A stretch of 64,000 nt of DNA. It comes from Niabella ginsenosidivorans. GTDB taxonomy: Bacteria; Bacteroidota; Bacteroidia; Chitinophagales; Chitinophagaceae. The notes beneath the pieces were generated by a model. It had not been told where the DNA came from. It saw nothing but the letters and a program-made list of their open reading frames with translations, and made no database searches. Shown in pieces: positions 1 through 9,139 of this stretch (the stretch's first letter is position 1; each line of letters begins with the position of its first letter). A program made the translations under genes and the position numbers. Location of the stretch: assembly GCF_001654455.1 (NCBI RefSeq), contig NZ_CP015772.1:1116001-1180000 (forward strand), written 5' to 3'.

Positions 1-1596
1 CAGGTGGCTACCATCAGCTTTGGAGGTATTGTTCCCAAAGAGCAGCGATCCTTCCGGTTTGAATTGAAGGCCCGCAGACCGGGCAACGGAACTGCTTTTG
101 CCAACGGAGCCACGGCTGCTGATCTGATCTACCTGATCATGCCGGATCGTTTCAGCAATGGAGACCCCACCAATGACCGGGTTGCAGGAATGCGCGACCA
201 GTCCCTGAACCGGGATTCTGTTTTTGAACGGCATGGCGGCGATCTGAAAGGGATACAAAACCACCTGGACTATTTAAAAGACCTGGGCGTTACCGCCGTA
301 TGGCTGAACCCGGTTATTGAGAATGATATGCCTGACCGTACCGAACATGGCTATGCTTTTACCGATCATTATAAAATAGATCCGCGTATCGGAGGGGCAA
401 CCGCTTATAAGGATCTGATCAATGCATTGCATGCAAAGGGAATGAAAATGATCCAGGACGCGGTCTATAATCATACCGGGCTGGAGCATATTCTGTTCAG
501 GGATCAGCCGGACAGTACCTGGTTTCATCGCTGGCCCGCATTTACACAAACCAATTACAAAGACCAGGCAGTATTTGATCCGTATGGTTCAAAGATTGAT
601 AAAAAGATCATGCAGGATGGCTGGTTTGTAACCACGATGCCGGATTGGAACCAGCAGAATCCTTTTGTTCAGAATTTTTTGATCCAGCATGCGCTCTGGT
701 GCGTGGAAGAATTTGGCATTGACGGATGGCGGATTGATACCTACGCCTATAACGACCTCGGTTTTATGAACCGCTGCAACCATGCGTTGTATGATGAATA
801 TCCAAAGATCAGCATCTTTGGGGAAACCTGGGTGCATGGCGTGCCCAATCAGTCCTATTTCTGCCAGAACAACTATTCCATTCCTTTTAAAAGCAACCTG
901 CAGGCCACAACGGATTTTCAAACCTTGTTTTATGGGATCATTCCGGCCGTTTCAGAGCCCTTTGGCTGGACAGAAGGCGTTAATAAACTCTATACCACGC
1001 TGGCACAGGATTTTGTTTATAAAGACCCCACCCGCGAAGTTATTTTTTTAGATAACCATGATCTGCCCAGGTTTTATTCAGTAGTGAATGAAGATACGGC
1101 CAAATATAAGCTGGCATTTGCCTGGTTGTTAACTGGCAGAGGCATTCCGCAAATGTATTATGGCAGTGAAGTGTTAATGGCGGGCACCACCTGGCCCAAT
1201 GATGGTCATGTGCGCAAGGACTTCCCCGGTGGCTGGGAAGGCGATAAAGAAAATAAATTCCTGGCTGCAGGCCGCACAGAAAAGGAAAATGCTGTATTCA
1301 ATTATATAAGAACCCTGGCTAATTTCAGGAAAAGATCGTCTGCCCTTACAAAAGGAAGGCTGATGCAGTTTGCGCCTTATGACGGGGTATATGTCTATTT
1401 CCGGTATGATGATCAGCAAACCATTATGTGCGCCATGAATACGAATAAAAAGCCGTTTACCATTGCGCTAGACCGGTTCCGGGAACGATTGCAAAAATTT
1501 TCTTCAGGTACAGACGTTGTCAGTGGGAGCGGCATTCCGTTAAAAGATTCATTAACCTTGAACCCCATGTCCAACCAGATATTGGAGTTAAAATGA
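1..1596 (+). CDS. SusA/neopullulanase-like alpha-amylase (GH13), 5' end outside window
   Basis: Hydrolyses alpha-1,4 glucans, probably maltodextrin, pullulan or cyclodextrin, at the cell surface or in the periplasm. The frame is open to the first base, so the start and probably a signal peptide plus an N-terminal carbohydrate-binding domain lie upstream. Counting from the GTG at 4, the GH13 catalytic residues are D245 (GWRIDTYAY), E274 (FGETW) and D353 (LDNHD). A C-terminal beta-sandwich follows. The visible 530 residues cover the whole barrel; family members are usually about 600 residues. Its neighbours at 9-17 kb are other alpha-glucan genes, but it is separated from them by the minus-strand outer-membrane genes. 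GH13 assignment is firm; the exact substrate is inferred from overall resemblance to SusA. Confidence 0.9.
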   Translation, partial: QVATISFGGIVPKEQRSFRFELKARRPGNGTAFANGATAADLIYLIMPDRFSNGDPTNDRVAGMRDQSLNRDSVFERHGGDLKGIQNHLDYLKDLGVTAVWLNPVIENDMPDRTEHGYAFTDHYKIDPRIGGATAYKDLINALHAKGMKMIQDAVYNHTGLEHILFRDQPDSTWFHRWPAFTQTNYKDQAVFDPYGSKIDKKIMQDGWFVTTMPDWNQQNPFVQNFLIQHALWCVEEFGIDGWRIDTYAYNDLGFMNRCNHALYDEYPKISIFGETWVHGVPNQSYFCQNNYSIPFKSNLQATTDFQTLFYGIIPAVSEPFGWTEGVNKLYTTLAQDFVYKDPTREVIFLDNHDLPRFYSVVNEDTAKYKLAFAWLLTGRGIPQMYYGSEVLMAGTTWPNDGHVRKDFPGGWEGDKENKFLAAGRTEKENAVFNYIRTLANFRKRSSALTKGRLMQFAPYDGVYVYFRYDDQQTIMCAMNTNKKPFTIALDRFRERLQKFSSGTDVVSGSGIPLKDSLTLNPMSNQILELK

Positions 1597-1669
1597 ATCA
1601 TGGATCTGCGCTGCATACGGAATGAGTCCCGGTTGTCTTCAGGCAACTGAAATCTGAATTCTCATATCC

Positions 1670-2404
1670 TTAAAGAAATGTTCTCCATATTAACGGGCTT
1701 AAAAACTTTTCCCCGTTCTTACCCCAGGACTTACTGAGATCCCGCAAGGATTTATAAATTTCTTCTGTGGTCTTCTTTTTGCCTTTTACCGGTGGCTGTA
1801 TGTCTTTTGGCGCATCCAGCTTTACATAGGTAGCTACCCAGCTGGTGAACAGCCTGGGCACGGTTACTCCAAGGATCATACCCGGTAACCCGTTCAACCC
1901 CATCGGCCCGCCGGGAACGGGTATTTCCTCCGTATAATAGGCAAATACATAAACGCTGTCGAACAGGATGGTGCTGGCCCTGCGGCAGTTAAAACCGGCA
2001 ATAATGCGCTGGTCCGATGGATACAGCTTCCATTTTATTTTTTTCAGATCACCGGATACCAGATAGTTGTCGTCAATCGTAACCACATCGGTATACTTTT
2101 TTGCAGCATAATCATTAAACCACACCTTGTCGTCCTCTCTTCCTCCAAAAAACATAAAGCCGCGCCGGGTGTCCGTAGTGCGGGAATATTTGTAAACAGA
2201 TTGTGTTTTATTAAAGTTGAGTAAGTAATAGCTTGTGGAAAACTGAGGTATCTGGTCTTTTACGCCCTGCAGCCATTCATACCCTTCAATGATCTTGTGC
2301 TGGTTGGTACGTGCTTCATATTCAATAACACCGGTTGTAATAAATTGCTGGGCATTCAGCTTGATAAAGAAAAGCACCGGTACAATAAAAATCAGTTTTT
2401 TCAT
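1670..2404 (-). CDS. GLPGLI family exported protein, copy A
   Basis: This 244-residue protein has a clear signal peptide (residues 1-18, cut near LNA-QQ) and the family signature GLPGMI at residues 172-177, preceded by GGPMGLN. The function of the GLPGLI family is unknown; its members are Bacteroidota-specific envelope proteins. It lies 20 bp downstream of an outer-membrane barrel gene on the same strand, so the two are probably co-transcribed. The same pair is repeated immediately upstream (copy B at 5334-6083). The two GLPGLI proteins share the C-terminal pattern ending PLIWR, which points to a duplication. Family assignment is firm and the role unknown. Confidence 0.88.
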   Translation of the reverse strand: MKKLIFIVPVLFFIKLNAQQFITTGVIEYEARTNQHKIIEGYEWLQGVKDQIPQFSTSYYLLNFNKTQSVYKYSRTTDTRRGFMFFGGREDDKVWFNDYAAKKYTDVVTIDDNYLVSGDLKKIKWKLYPSDQRIIAGFNCRRASTILFDSVYVFAYYTEEIPVPGGPMGLNGLPGMILGVTVPRLFTSWVATYVKLDAPKDIQPPVKGKKKTTEEIYKSLRDLSKSWGKNGEKFLSPLIWRTFL

Positions 2405-2424
2405 TTTTGATCCTGTTAATTGAA

Positions 2425-5217
2425 TTATTTAGTGGCAGCGGGTCCGCCTCCCGTTTTATTAATGTTCCAGATAAAGGACAGCATCCAGAACCTTCTTAAA
2501 GTGGTCCTGTATGTTTCGGAGAAAACAAAGCTATTGCTGGTAAAGCTGTATCCTTTGTTCTGATCCAGTATGTCATAAACGGAAAATTTTGCCTCATACT
2601 TGTTTTTGTTAAACTTCTTGCTCAGATATGCGTTCCATTTTGTATAGCTGGCGTTGCCGGCAAACTGCTGATATTTTTGCTGGTAATTGCCAAATGCATC
2701 GGTTGACAGCTCAAAGTTTTTCGGCAGCTGCAGGTTGGCAGAGGCATACAGGGTAGCGGACCAGTATTTGAAATTGGCGCTGCTGTTAATGGTGGCATCT
2801 GCCTTGTTATAAAAAACCGAAGGACGTACGTAGATATCAAATTTATCCGGTTTGCTTTTATTAAATCCCAGCCCCAGACCATAACGGCTGGTGGTGGTAA
2901 TATTTTTAGCAACATCTGAAAAACTAACGCCTGCAAAATCCACATTCCTGCTCCAGCCATATTGCGGGCTGAAGTCCAGCCGTATATCGGGTTTTTTGAT
3001 CTTGAACCCATAGCCCATATACGCATTAAAGGTGGCATTGCCATTGGTATTTACCGTTTGATAATAGCGGATAGAATCCTGCAGCCAGCTTCTTTGAACA
3101 AAGGCATTGGAGGTAGTGTTAAATAGGATGTTTGCATAAATATTGCGTTGCTTCAGCATCTGAAAGGAATTGTAGAACAACTGGAACCTGTTGTTGAAAG
3201 AAGGTTTGAGATCCGGATTGCCTATATACAGGTTCAAGGGATCACTGTAATCAAGAATGGGCTGTAGTTGCGACAGGGAGGGCGCACTGGTTGAACCATA
3301 ATAGTAGAAGTTGATCGATTCACTTGGTTTGAACTTATACCGGAAATTTGCCTGCGGAAAATAATTGGTAAAATTATACCGTACAGCAGTGCTCATTGTT
3401 TCATTGATCTGCTCATAGTTGGTAAAGCCCACGCGTGTACCAAAAGAAAAGTCATACTTTTTGGAATTGCGCCTGAAATTGATACCGGGCGTGTTGCTGA
3501 TGTTGTTGAATTGATAATCATTGCTCAGTGAATCAATGATGCTGTTATAAGCACCTGTGACCCCTTTACCGTAAACCGTGCGGTTATTGCGGTTGCGGTT
3601 GATGCCAAATGCATAATTCAGTTCCATATAGAAATCCTTGGCCAGGGGCTCTGTATAGGAGATCTTTGCAGAAAAATTGGTTGTTTGATTGTCTGATAAG
3701 GTGTTCTGATCAATGGTTTTATTGCTGGCTGCCTCATTGTTCCTGTAATAGTCTACACTTGAGAAATTAATGCTGTTATTATCTGTGCCAAAATAGTTAA
3801 AACCGGCATTAACGGATAGGGTACGGTATTGTTTTTTGAACTTGTGCATCCAGAGCAGATTGCTGTTAACGCTGTTGCTTACTATATTGCTGCTGCCATG
3901 CCGGTTTTGCTTATTAAGGGTTGTATCATTATTTGTGGTCAGTGTTTCATAATCATTTACAAAGCTGGAGTTGGTCTCATTCCGGTTGCCAGTGGCAGTA
4001 AGCTTCAGCGTGTTCATGGAGTCCAGCTTTACCTCGTAGGTTGCATTTAAACTTTGTTTAATGTTGGTATTGTAAGAGGTGGTGGTACTATTGGTATTGT
4101 AGGAGGTATCCGGGTAAAAATATCTTGAGTTCTGCCGCTGAAAAGCCGGTGCATTAATTTTTGTAATCTTATAGCCGCCGTTAACACTGTGCATATCCTT
4201 GTTGAACTTATTGCTGTAATGCAGGCCGGCATTCCAGTTGGTTGGGATACCGGTGGCAGAGTTCCAGTCCATGTTGGTGGAATAGAAATAATCACCATTA
4301 TCACTGGCCTGTATGTTTGCACCTCCGTATTTCTGGGCATCATCCCAGTTAAGGTTCAGTGTTCCGGTATTGCTCATAATTCCATAGGCGGCTAATTTCC
4401 TTTTACCTTTAAAGGCGTTCAGCATAATGGCATTGTTAAATTTATCCTGGTCGCCTTCGGCATTTCCCTTTAGCCCGCCGCCGGCCTCAATTTTGCCAAA
4501 ATACCCTTTCTTTTTATCTTCTTTCAGTTTCAGGTTAATGGTCTTGTCCCGTACCCCGTCATCGATCCCGGTAAAAGTAGCCTGGTCGCTTTTCTTATCA
4601 TAGACCTCAACGTTTTTTACAATATCTGCCCGCAGGTTCTTTGTGGCAATGCCAGGATCACTTCCAAAAAATTCTTCTCCGTCTACCAGTACATTTTTTA
4701 CGGTTTCTCCCATCGCTGTTATTTTGCCGTTCCTGTCAACGGTGATGCCCGGTAATTTTCTCAGCAGTTCTTCAACGTTTGCTCCCTCTTTTACTTTAAA
4801 GCTGTCTGCTGCAAAAATGGTTGTATCTCCTTTTACCCGTATGGCTGCATCCGTTTTAACGATCACCTCCTTCATCATCTGTATTTTGGAAAAAAGGTTA
4901 AGTGTTCCTATATCCGATGGCTGGGAACCGCTCACAGTGGCTGTTTCGAAAATGTCAGCAAAATAGGGGTGTGAGATCATTACCAGATAACTGCCGGTAT
5001 CAAGGTCCGGTATGGTAAATGTTCCGTCTTTTCCTGTACGGGTAAAGCTGATCAGCGTAGAATCTTTTGGGCTTAACACAGCCACCAGGGCGTTAGTAAG
5101 GTCCTTGTGTTCTGCAGTATCAGTCAGCTGCCCTTTTACAGACCCGTTTACCTGCGCCCGGCTGATGCCGGCAAGGCTGATAAACAGGAGCAATGCGACG
5201 TATGTTTTTAATCTCAT
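2425..5217 (-). CDS. TonB-dependent-receptor-like outer membrane barrel, copy A
   Basis: A 930-residue outer-membrane protein. In order: signal peptide (about 1-21), a carboxypeptidase-regulatory-like beta-sandwich (about 28-110), a plug-like domain (about 128-200, with VEELLRKLPGI and VLVDGEEFFG), and a long beta-barrel rich in Asn, Tyr and Thr (about 250-930). It resembles the outer membrane beta-barrel family rather than SusC, and no SusD neighbour is present. It is followed after 20 bp by GLPGLI copy A. It is clearly paralogous to the gene at 6090-8858, matching through the plug and the start of the barrel (AYGIMSNTGTLNLNWDD). The ligand cannot be read from the sequence. Confidence 0.88.
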   Translation of the reverse strand: MRLKTYVALLLFISLAGISRAQVNGSVKGQLTDTAEHKDLTNALVAVLSPKDSTLISFTRTGKDGTFTIPDLDTGSYLVMISHPYFADIFETATVSGSQPSDIGTLNLFSKIQMMKEVIVKTDAAIRVKGDTTIFAADSFKVKEGANVEELLRKLPGITVDRNGKITAMGETVKNVLVDGEEFFGSDPGIATKNLRADIVKNVEVYDKKSDQATFTGIDDGVRDKTINLKLKEDKKKGYFGKIEAGGGLKGNAEGDQDKFNNAIMLNAFKGKRKLAAYGIMSNTGTLNLNWDDAQKYGGANIQASDNGDYFYSTNMDWNSATGIPTNWNAGLHYSNKFNKDMHSVNGGYKITKINAPAFQRQNSRYFYPDTSYNTNSTTTSYNTNIKQSLNATYEVKLDSMNTLKLTATGNRNETNSSFVNDYETLTTNNDTTLNKQNRHGSSNIVSNSVNSNLLWMHKFKKQYRTLSVNAGFNYFGTDNNSINFSSVDYYRNNEAASNKTIDQNTLSDNQTTNFSAKISYTEPLAKDFYMELNYAFGINRNRNNRTVYGKGVTGAYNSIIDSLSNDYQFNNISNTPGINFRRNSKKYDFSFGTRVGFTNYEQINETMSTAVRYNFTNYFPQANFRYKFKPSESINFYYYGSTSAPSLSQLQPILDYSDPLNLYIGNPDLKPSFNNRFQLFYNSFQMLKQRNIYANILFNTTSNAFVQRSWLQDSIRYYQTVNTNGNATFNAYMGYGFKIKKPDIRLDFSPQYGWSRNVDFAGVSFSDVAKNITTTSRYGLGLGFNKSKPDKFDIYVRPSVFYNKADATINSSANFKYWSATLYASANLQLPKNFELSTDAFGNYQQKYQQFAGNASYTKWNAYLSKKFNKNKYEAKFSVYDILDQNKGYSFTSNSFVFSETYRTTLRRFWMLSFIWNINKTGGGPAATK

Positions 5218-5333
5218 GGTATGTTTTGATAGTCTGTTCTTTATATTAATCGTATTAAATGCGGGAATGTTACATTACTTTAATATCGTAAATATACGTA
5301 ATTGTAGTAATAAAACTATTTTATTAGTTATTT

Positions 5334-6083
5334 TTACATAAACATCCTCCAGATCAGCGGATTCACGTATTTGGACCCGTCTTTTCCCCAGGATTTACTC
5401 AGTTCCAGGAGGGAAGTGGTCAGGGCTTCTTTTGTTTTCTTTTTTCCTGAAGTGGGAGGGGCTATCTTCTCTTTCGGCGGAATATTCAGTTCTACACGGG
5501 TTGCAATCCAGCTTTGATACAGCCGTGGAATGGTAACGCCCAGGATCATTCCCGGTAAGCCATGTAAACCCATCGGCCCGCCGGGAGTCAGTATCTCATC
5601 GGTATAGTAAACAAATACATAAACGCTGTCAAACAGAATGGCTGAGGCTTTCCTGCAACTGAACCCTGCAATGGTCCGCATATCCGTAGGGTATATTTTC
5701 CACCGGATATCCTGTAATTGCCCGCTGATGAGGTAAATATTATCTACCGAAACGGAATTGGTGAACTGGTTGGCCTGGTAATTATTATACCATACGTAAT
5801 CCTCCATCTTCCCAAACATGCTGAGGTTGGCCTTTGTATCTGCTGCCCTGGAGAACTTACAGATGGATTGATCATTGCTGAAGATATAATTATAATAGTT
5901 TACGGAAAACTCGGGGATCTTATCTTTAATAAGATCCTTCCATTCGCCATCCGGCATGCTTTTGATGTTGTTGGTTTTTACTTCATACTCAATAAGCCCG
6001 GAATGGAGGTATTGCTGCGCAAACCCGGAACTACCGGCGAGGAATAAGAGCACACAGCATATGATTTTATAATGGTTTGTCAT
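5334..6083 (-). CDS. GLPGLI family exported protein, copy B
   Basis: A 249-residue exported protein with an N-terminal signal peptide (about 1-22, ending GFAQQ) and the motif GLPGMILGV. It is a close paralogue of the protein at 1670-2404: both share the SCRKASAILFDS/NCRRASTILFDS block and the end PLIWR. It begins only 6 bp after the stop of the outer-membrane barrel at 6090-8858, so the two form an operon. The gap to the next copy (5218-5333) is AT-rich and may hold a promoter for the downstream module. Function unknown. Confidence 0.87.
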   Translation of the reverse strand: MTNHYKIICCVLLFLAGSSGFAQQYLHSGLIEYEVKTNNIKSMPDGEWKDLIKDKIPEFSVNYYNYIFSNDQSICKFSRAADTKANLSMFGKMEDYVWYNNYQANQFTNSVSVDNIYLISGQLQDIRWKIYPTDMRTIAGFSCRKASAILFDSVYVFVYYTDEILTPGGPMGLHGLPGMILGVTIPRLYQSWIATRVELNIPPKEKIAPPTSGKKKTKEALTTSLLELSKSWGKDGSKYVNPLIWRMFM

Positions 6084-6089
6084 AACGGT

Positions 6090-8858
6090 TTAATTTGATG
6101 AAGGAGCTTTGGTATTGTTATTGGTGAAATTCCAGAGGAAGGACAATAGCGCATACCGCCGCAGGAGCAGGCTGCTTTGTTCATAGAGCATGGAACCGCT
6201 GATATTACGGGTATACCGCTGATTCTGATTGAGGATATCGTTTACAGAAGCCTTTACCTCAAATTTGTTTTTTGCTATTTTTTTGCTGAGGGTTGCATTC
6301 CACACGGTATAATTGTAGCTTCCTTTAAAACGGGCATCTTTTTTCTGGAGGTTAACGTCCACATCAGACCGGATCTCAAAACGCAGCGGCAACTGGAACC
6401 ATACATACCCGGTGATACCATAATTAAAATAGCTGACATTGGATGCCGTATTGATGCTGGCGTGCGAATTGGTATAAACGATCTTTGGCCCTATACCCAG
6501 GTCGTACACGGAATCTTTATTCTTTGACAGATAGGTGTTGAATGAAATATTGGTATACTCCGAGGTATTCTGGTTTACAATGCCATTCCTTTCGATCAGA
6601 TCCACGCCTTTGTTATAATTCAGCTGGGGGTTGAAGTTCAGGCGCATATGTGCCTTTTTAAAACCGATACCGCCCCACATACCCCCGTAAACAGAGGTAA
6701 CCCCGTTTGTATTTACGGTCTGGTATACCCTTATGGAATCTCTGTAGCTGCTTAAGGTAGAAAAAGCATTCTGGGTGAGGTTCCAGCTGATATATCCTCC
6801 AATATAACGGTCTTTAAGCATGTTATAAGAATTGAAGTTGAGGCTGAGGTTATGTGTGAACGATGGCTTCAGCAGGGGATTCCCAGTTTTGATATTCAGC
6901 GGATCTGTATTTACCAGGATGGGTTGCAGATCATCAATATTGGGTGCGCTGGTGCGCCCGTTATAATAAATGCTCAGGCTTTCAGAAGGTTTGAACTTAT
7001 ACTGGAAATTGGCTCTCGGAAAGTAATTGGTGAAATTATATTTCCTTACAACCCCCAGTGTTGTATTGTTCTGGCGGTAATTATAAAAGCCAACGGCGCC
7101 TCCTACCGTAAAGTTGTATTTCTTTTTAGTAATCTTAAAGTTGGCCCCCGGCGAGTGCCCCAGGTAATCAAAATTATAATGATTGCTGAGGGAATCAATC
7201 AGGGTATTGTACTGGTCATCAGCTCCCTTATCAAATACATCTCTTACTACCGCGCTTTTATACACCAGCGCGCTGTAGCTCAGCTCAAGATAGCTGTCCT
7301 TAAAAAGCGGTTCGGTATAGGTGGCTTTGGCTGTATAATTCTGGGAATTGTTCCTGGAGCTGTTCCGCTGGTCAATACGGCTGTTTCCGGTAGAGTCTCC
7401 GTTATTATAAAAGACCAGGTTGGAGTTGAGTTGCCCCTTGCTGTTGCCATCTACAAGGTTTACATCAATATTAAAAGAAAAAGTGCGATTGGCTTTTTTA
7501 AATTTATGCATCCACAGCGCTGTGGTATTCAGGGTGTACTTATCCGATTCATTTTGGGAAGCACGGTAGTTCTTATTGATGAACCCGTTTTCAGGTGTCA
7601 GCGATTCACTGTAAAAATTCGTATAATTCTTAGAGGAATTGGAGTAGGCTTTGGCCGTTATCTTAATGGTATTTGCAGAATCGATCTTTGATTCAAATGT
7701 GCCGTTGATATTATTCTTTACAGTAGTGCCATAGCTGTTGCTCCGGTTGTTGGTGCTCCATACGGAATCTGCAAGATAAGTTCTGGAATTGCTCTCATAG
7801 CTGTCCGGCGCATTAATTTTAACGCCCTTATAGCTGGTGTTGAGGCTGTTTTTATCCTGGTTGAACTTGTTGCTGTAGTTCAGGCCCCAGTTCCAGTTGG
7901 TAGGAATGCCGCCGCTGTAATTGTAATTATCGCCTCCGGAGAAAATGGCTATGCCGCCACCATCCATCAACTCCACGTTAGAGCCACCGCCGTATTTTGT
8001 TTCATCGTCCCAGTTCAGGTTCAGGTTGCCGGTGTTGCTCATAATGCCATAGGCAGAAAGCTTCCGTTTATTTTTAAAGGAGTTGGCCATTAGCGAATTA
8101 TTGAACCGCCCGTCTGTGCCGCCTCCGGCCTCTGCTTTGCCGAAGTACCCTTTTTTGGCATTGTCTTTTAGTTTAAGATTGATGGTCTTTTCTTTGCTGC
8201 CGTCATCAATTCCTGTAAAAGTAGCCTGGTCGCTCTTTTTGTCGTATACCTGCACCTCCTGTATATTTTTTGCATCGAGATTTTTTGTGGCAATGCCAGG
8301 GTCGCTGCCAAAAAACTCTTCTCCGTCTACCAGCACATTTTTTACAGTTTCTCCCATGGCCGTGATCTTTCCGTCTTTATCTACCTGTATACCGGGCAGT
8401 TTTTTAAGCAGCTCTTCTACGTTTGCCCCGTCTCTCACCTTAAAGCTGTCTGCCGTATAAATGGTCGTATCTCCTTTCACCCTTATGGGGGCGCCGCTTT
8501 TAACCACCACTTCCTCCAGCATTTTTAACTTTGAAAGCATATTCAATATGCCCAGGTCAAGGGTTTGAGAAGGCGCAAGCGTAATGCTGTCAAAAATATC
8601 CGCAAAGTAGGGATGGGTGATCATGATCACATAATGCCCGGTATCTGCATTGGAAATAGTAAAGTTCCCTTTTTCATCTGCCCGGCCGTATCTGACCAGA
8701 ACAGAATCTTTTGCATTCAGCAGAGAGATAACGGCATGCTGCAGGTTTCTATGTTCAGCAGAATCGACCAGTTGTCCTTTTACAATTGCATTCTGGGAAT
8801 GCACAGTTAAGTGGAACACTGCAAGCAGTAGTATAATGGCTGATCTTTTTAATCTCAT
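6090..8858 (-). CDS. TonB-dependent-receptor-like outer membrane barrel, copy B
   Basis: A 922-residue outer-membrane protein with the same layout as copy A: signal peptide, carboxypeptidase-regulatory-like domain, plug region (VEELLKKLPGI, VLVDGEEFFG) and a long barrel. The N-terminal third is far more alike between the copies than the barrel loops, as expected if extracellular loops have diverged after duplication. It is the first gene of the four-gene minus-strand block. The 281 bp upstream (8859-9139) separate it from the divergent branching-enzyme gene and probably hold both promoters. Confidence 0.88.
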   Translation of the reverse strand: MRLKRSAIILLLAVFHLTVHSQNAIVKGQLVDSAEHRNLQHAVISLLNAKDSVLVRYGRADEKGNFTISNADTGHYVIMITHPYFADIFDSITLAPSQTLDLGILNMLSKLKMLEEVVVKSGAPIRVKGDTTIYTADSFKVRDGANVEELLKKLPGIQVDKDGKITAMGETVKNVLVDGEEFFGSDPGIATKNLDAKNIQEVQVYDKKSDQATFTGIDDGSKEKTINLKLKDNAKKGYFGKAEAGGGTDGRFNNSLMANSFKNKRKLSAYGIMSNTGNLNLNWDDETKYGGGSNVELMDGGGIAIFSGGDNYNYSGGIPTNWNWGLNYSNKFNQDKNSLNTSYKGVKINAPDSYESNSRTYLADSVWSTNNRSNSYGTTVKNNINGTFESKIDSANTIKITAKAYSNSSKNYTNFYSESLTPENGFINKNYRASQNESDKYTLNTTALWMHKFKKANRTFSFNIDVNLVDGNSKGQLNSNLVFYNNGDSTGNSRIDQRNSSRNNSQNYTAKATYTEPLFKDSYLELSYSALVYKSAVVRDVFDKGADDQYNTLIDSLSNHYNFDYLGHSPGANFKITKKKYNFTVGGAVGFYNYRQNNTTLGVVRKYNFTNYFPRANFQYKFKPSESLSIYYNGRTSAPNIDDLQPILVNTDPLNIKTGNPLLKPSFTHNLSLNFNSYNMLKDRYIGGYISWNLTQNAFSTLSSYRDSIRVYQTVNTNGVTSVYGGMWGGIGFKKAHMRLNFNPQLNYNKGVDLIERNGIVNQNTSEYTNISFNTYLSKNKDSVYDLGIGPKIVYTNSHASINTASNVSYFNYGITGYVWFQLPLRFEIRSDVDVNLQKKDARFKGSYNYTVWNATLSKKIAKNKFEVKASVNDILNQNQRYTRNISGSMLYEQSSLLLRRYALLSFLWNFTNNNTKAPSSN

Positions 8859-9139
8859 CGGTTTAACGGTTTGGTTATTTTTCCCTTTGGCAAATACTTT
8901 AGTTGACGCAAAAGTGGTTGTTTTCCATAAAACTTAGCGCAATTCATTGAATAAAATACGTTAAAGTATATAAAAAATGGGGTAAACAGCGGGTTTTAGG
9001 GGGTGAATTCAGGGTGGATGCTCAGTCCTGAATATTCGATACTGATGCCTGATGCTTAATACAGGTACCCGGCATCCAATATCCGGCATCTGGCAACATG
9101 GCATTAAAAAATATCGTACATTGCTGAATAAGTGACTAT

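Noticed and set aside
6852-7691. 279-codon antisense frame inside the outer-membrane barrel gene
   Set aside because: Shadow of the opposite strand; the minus-strand gene has full family support along its entire length.
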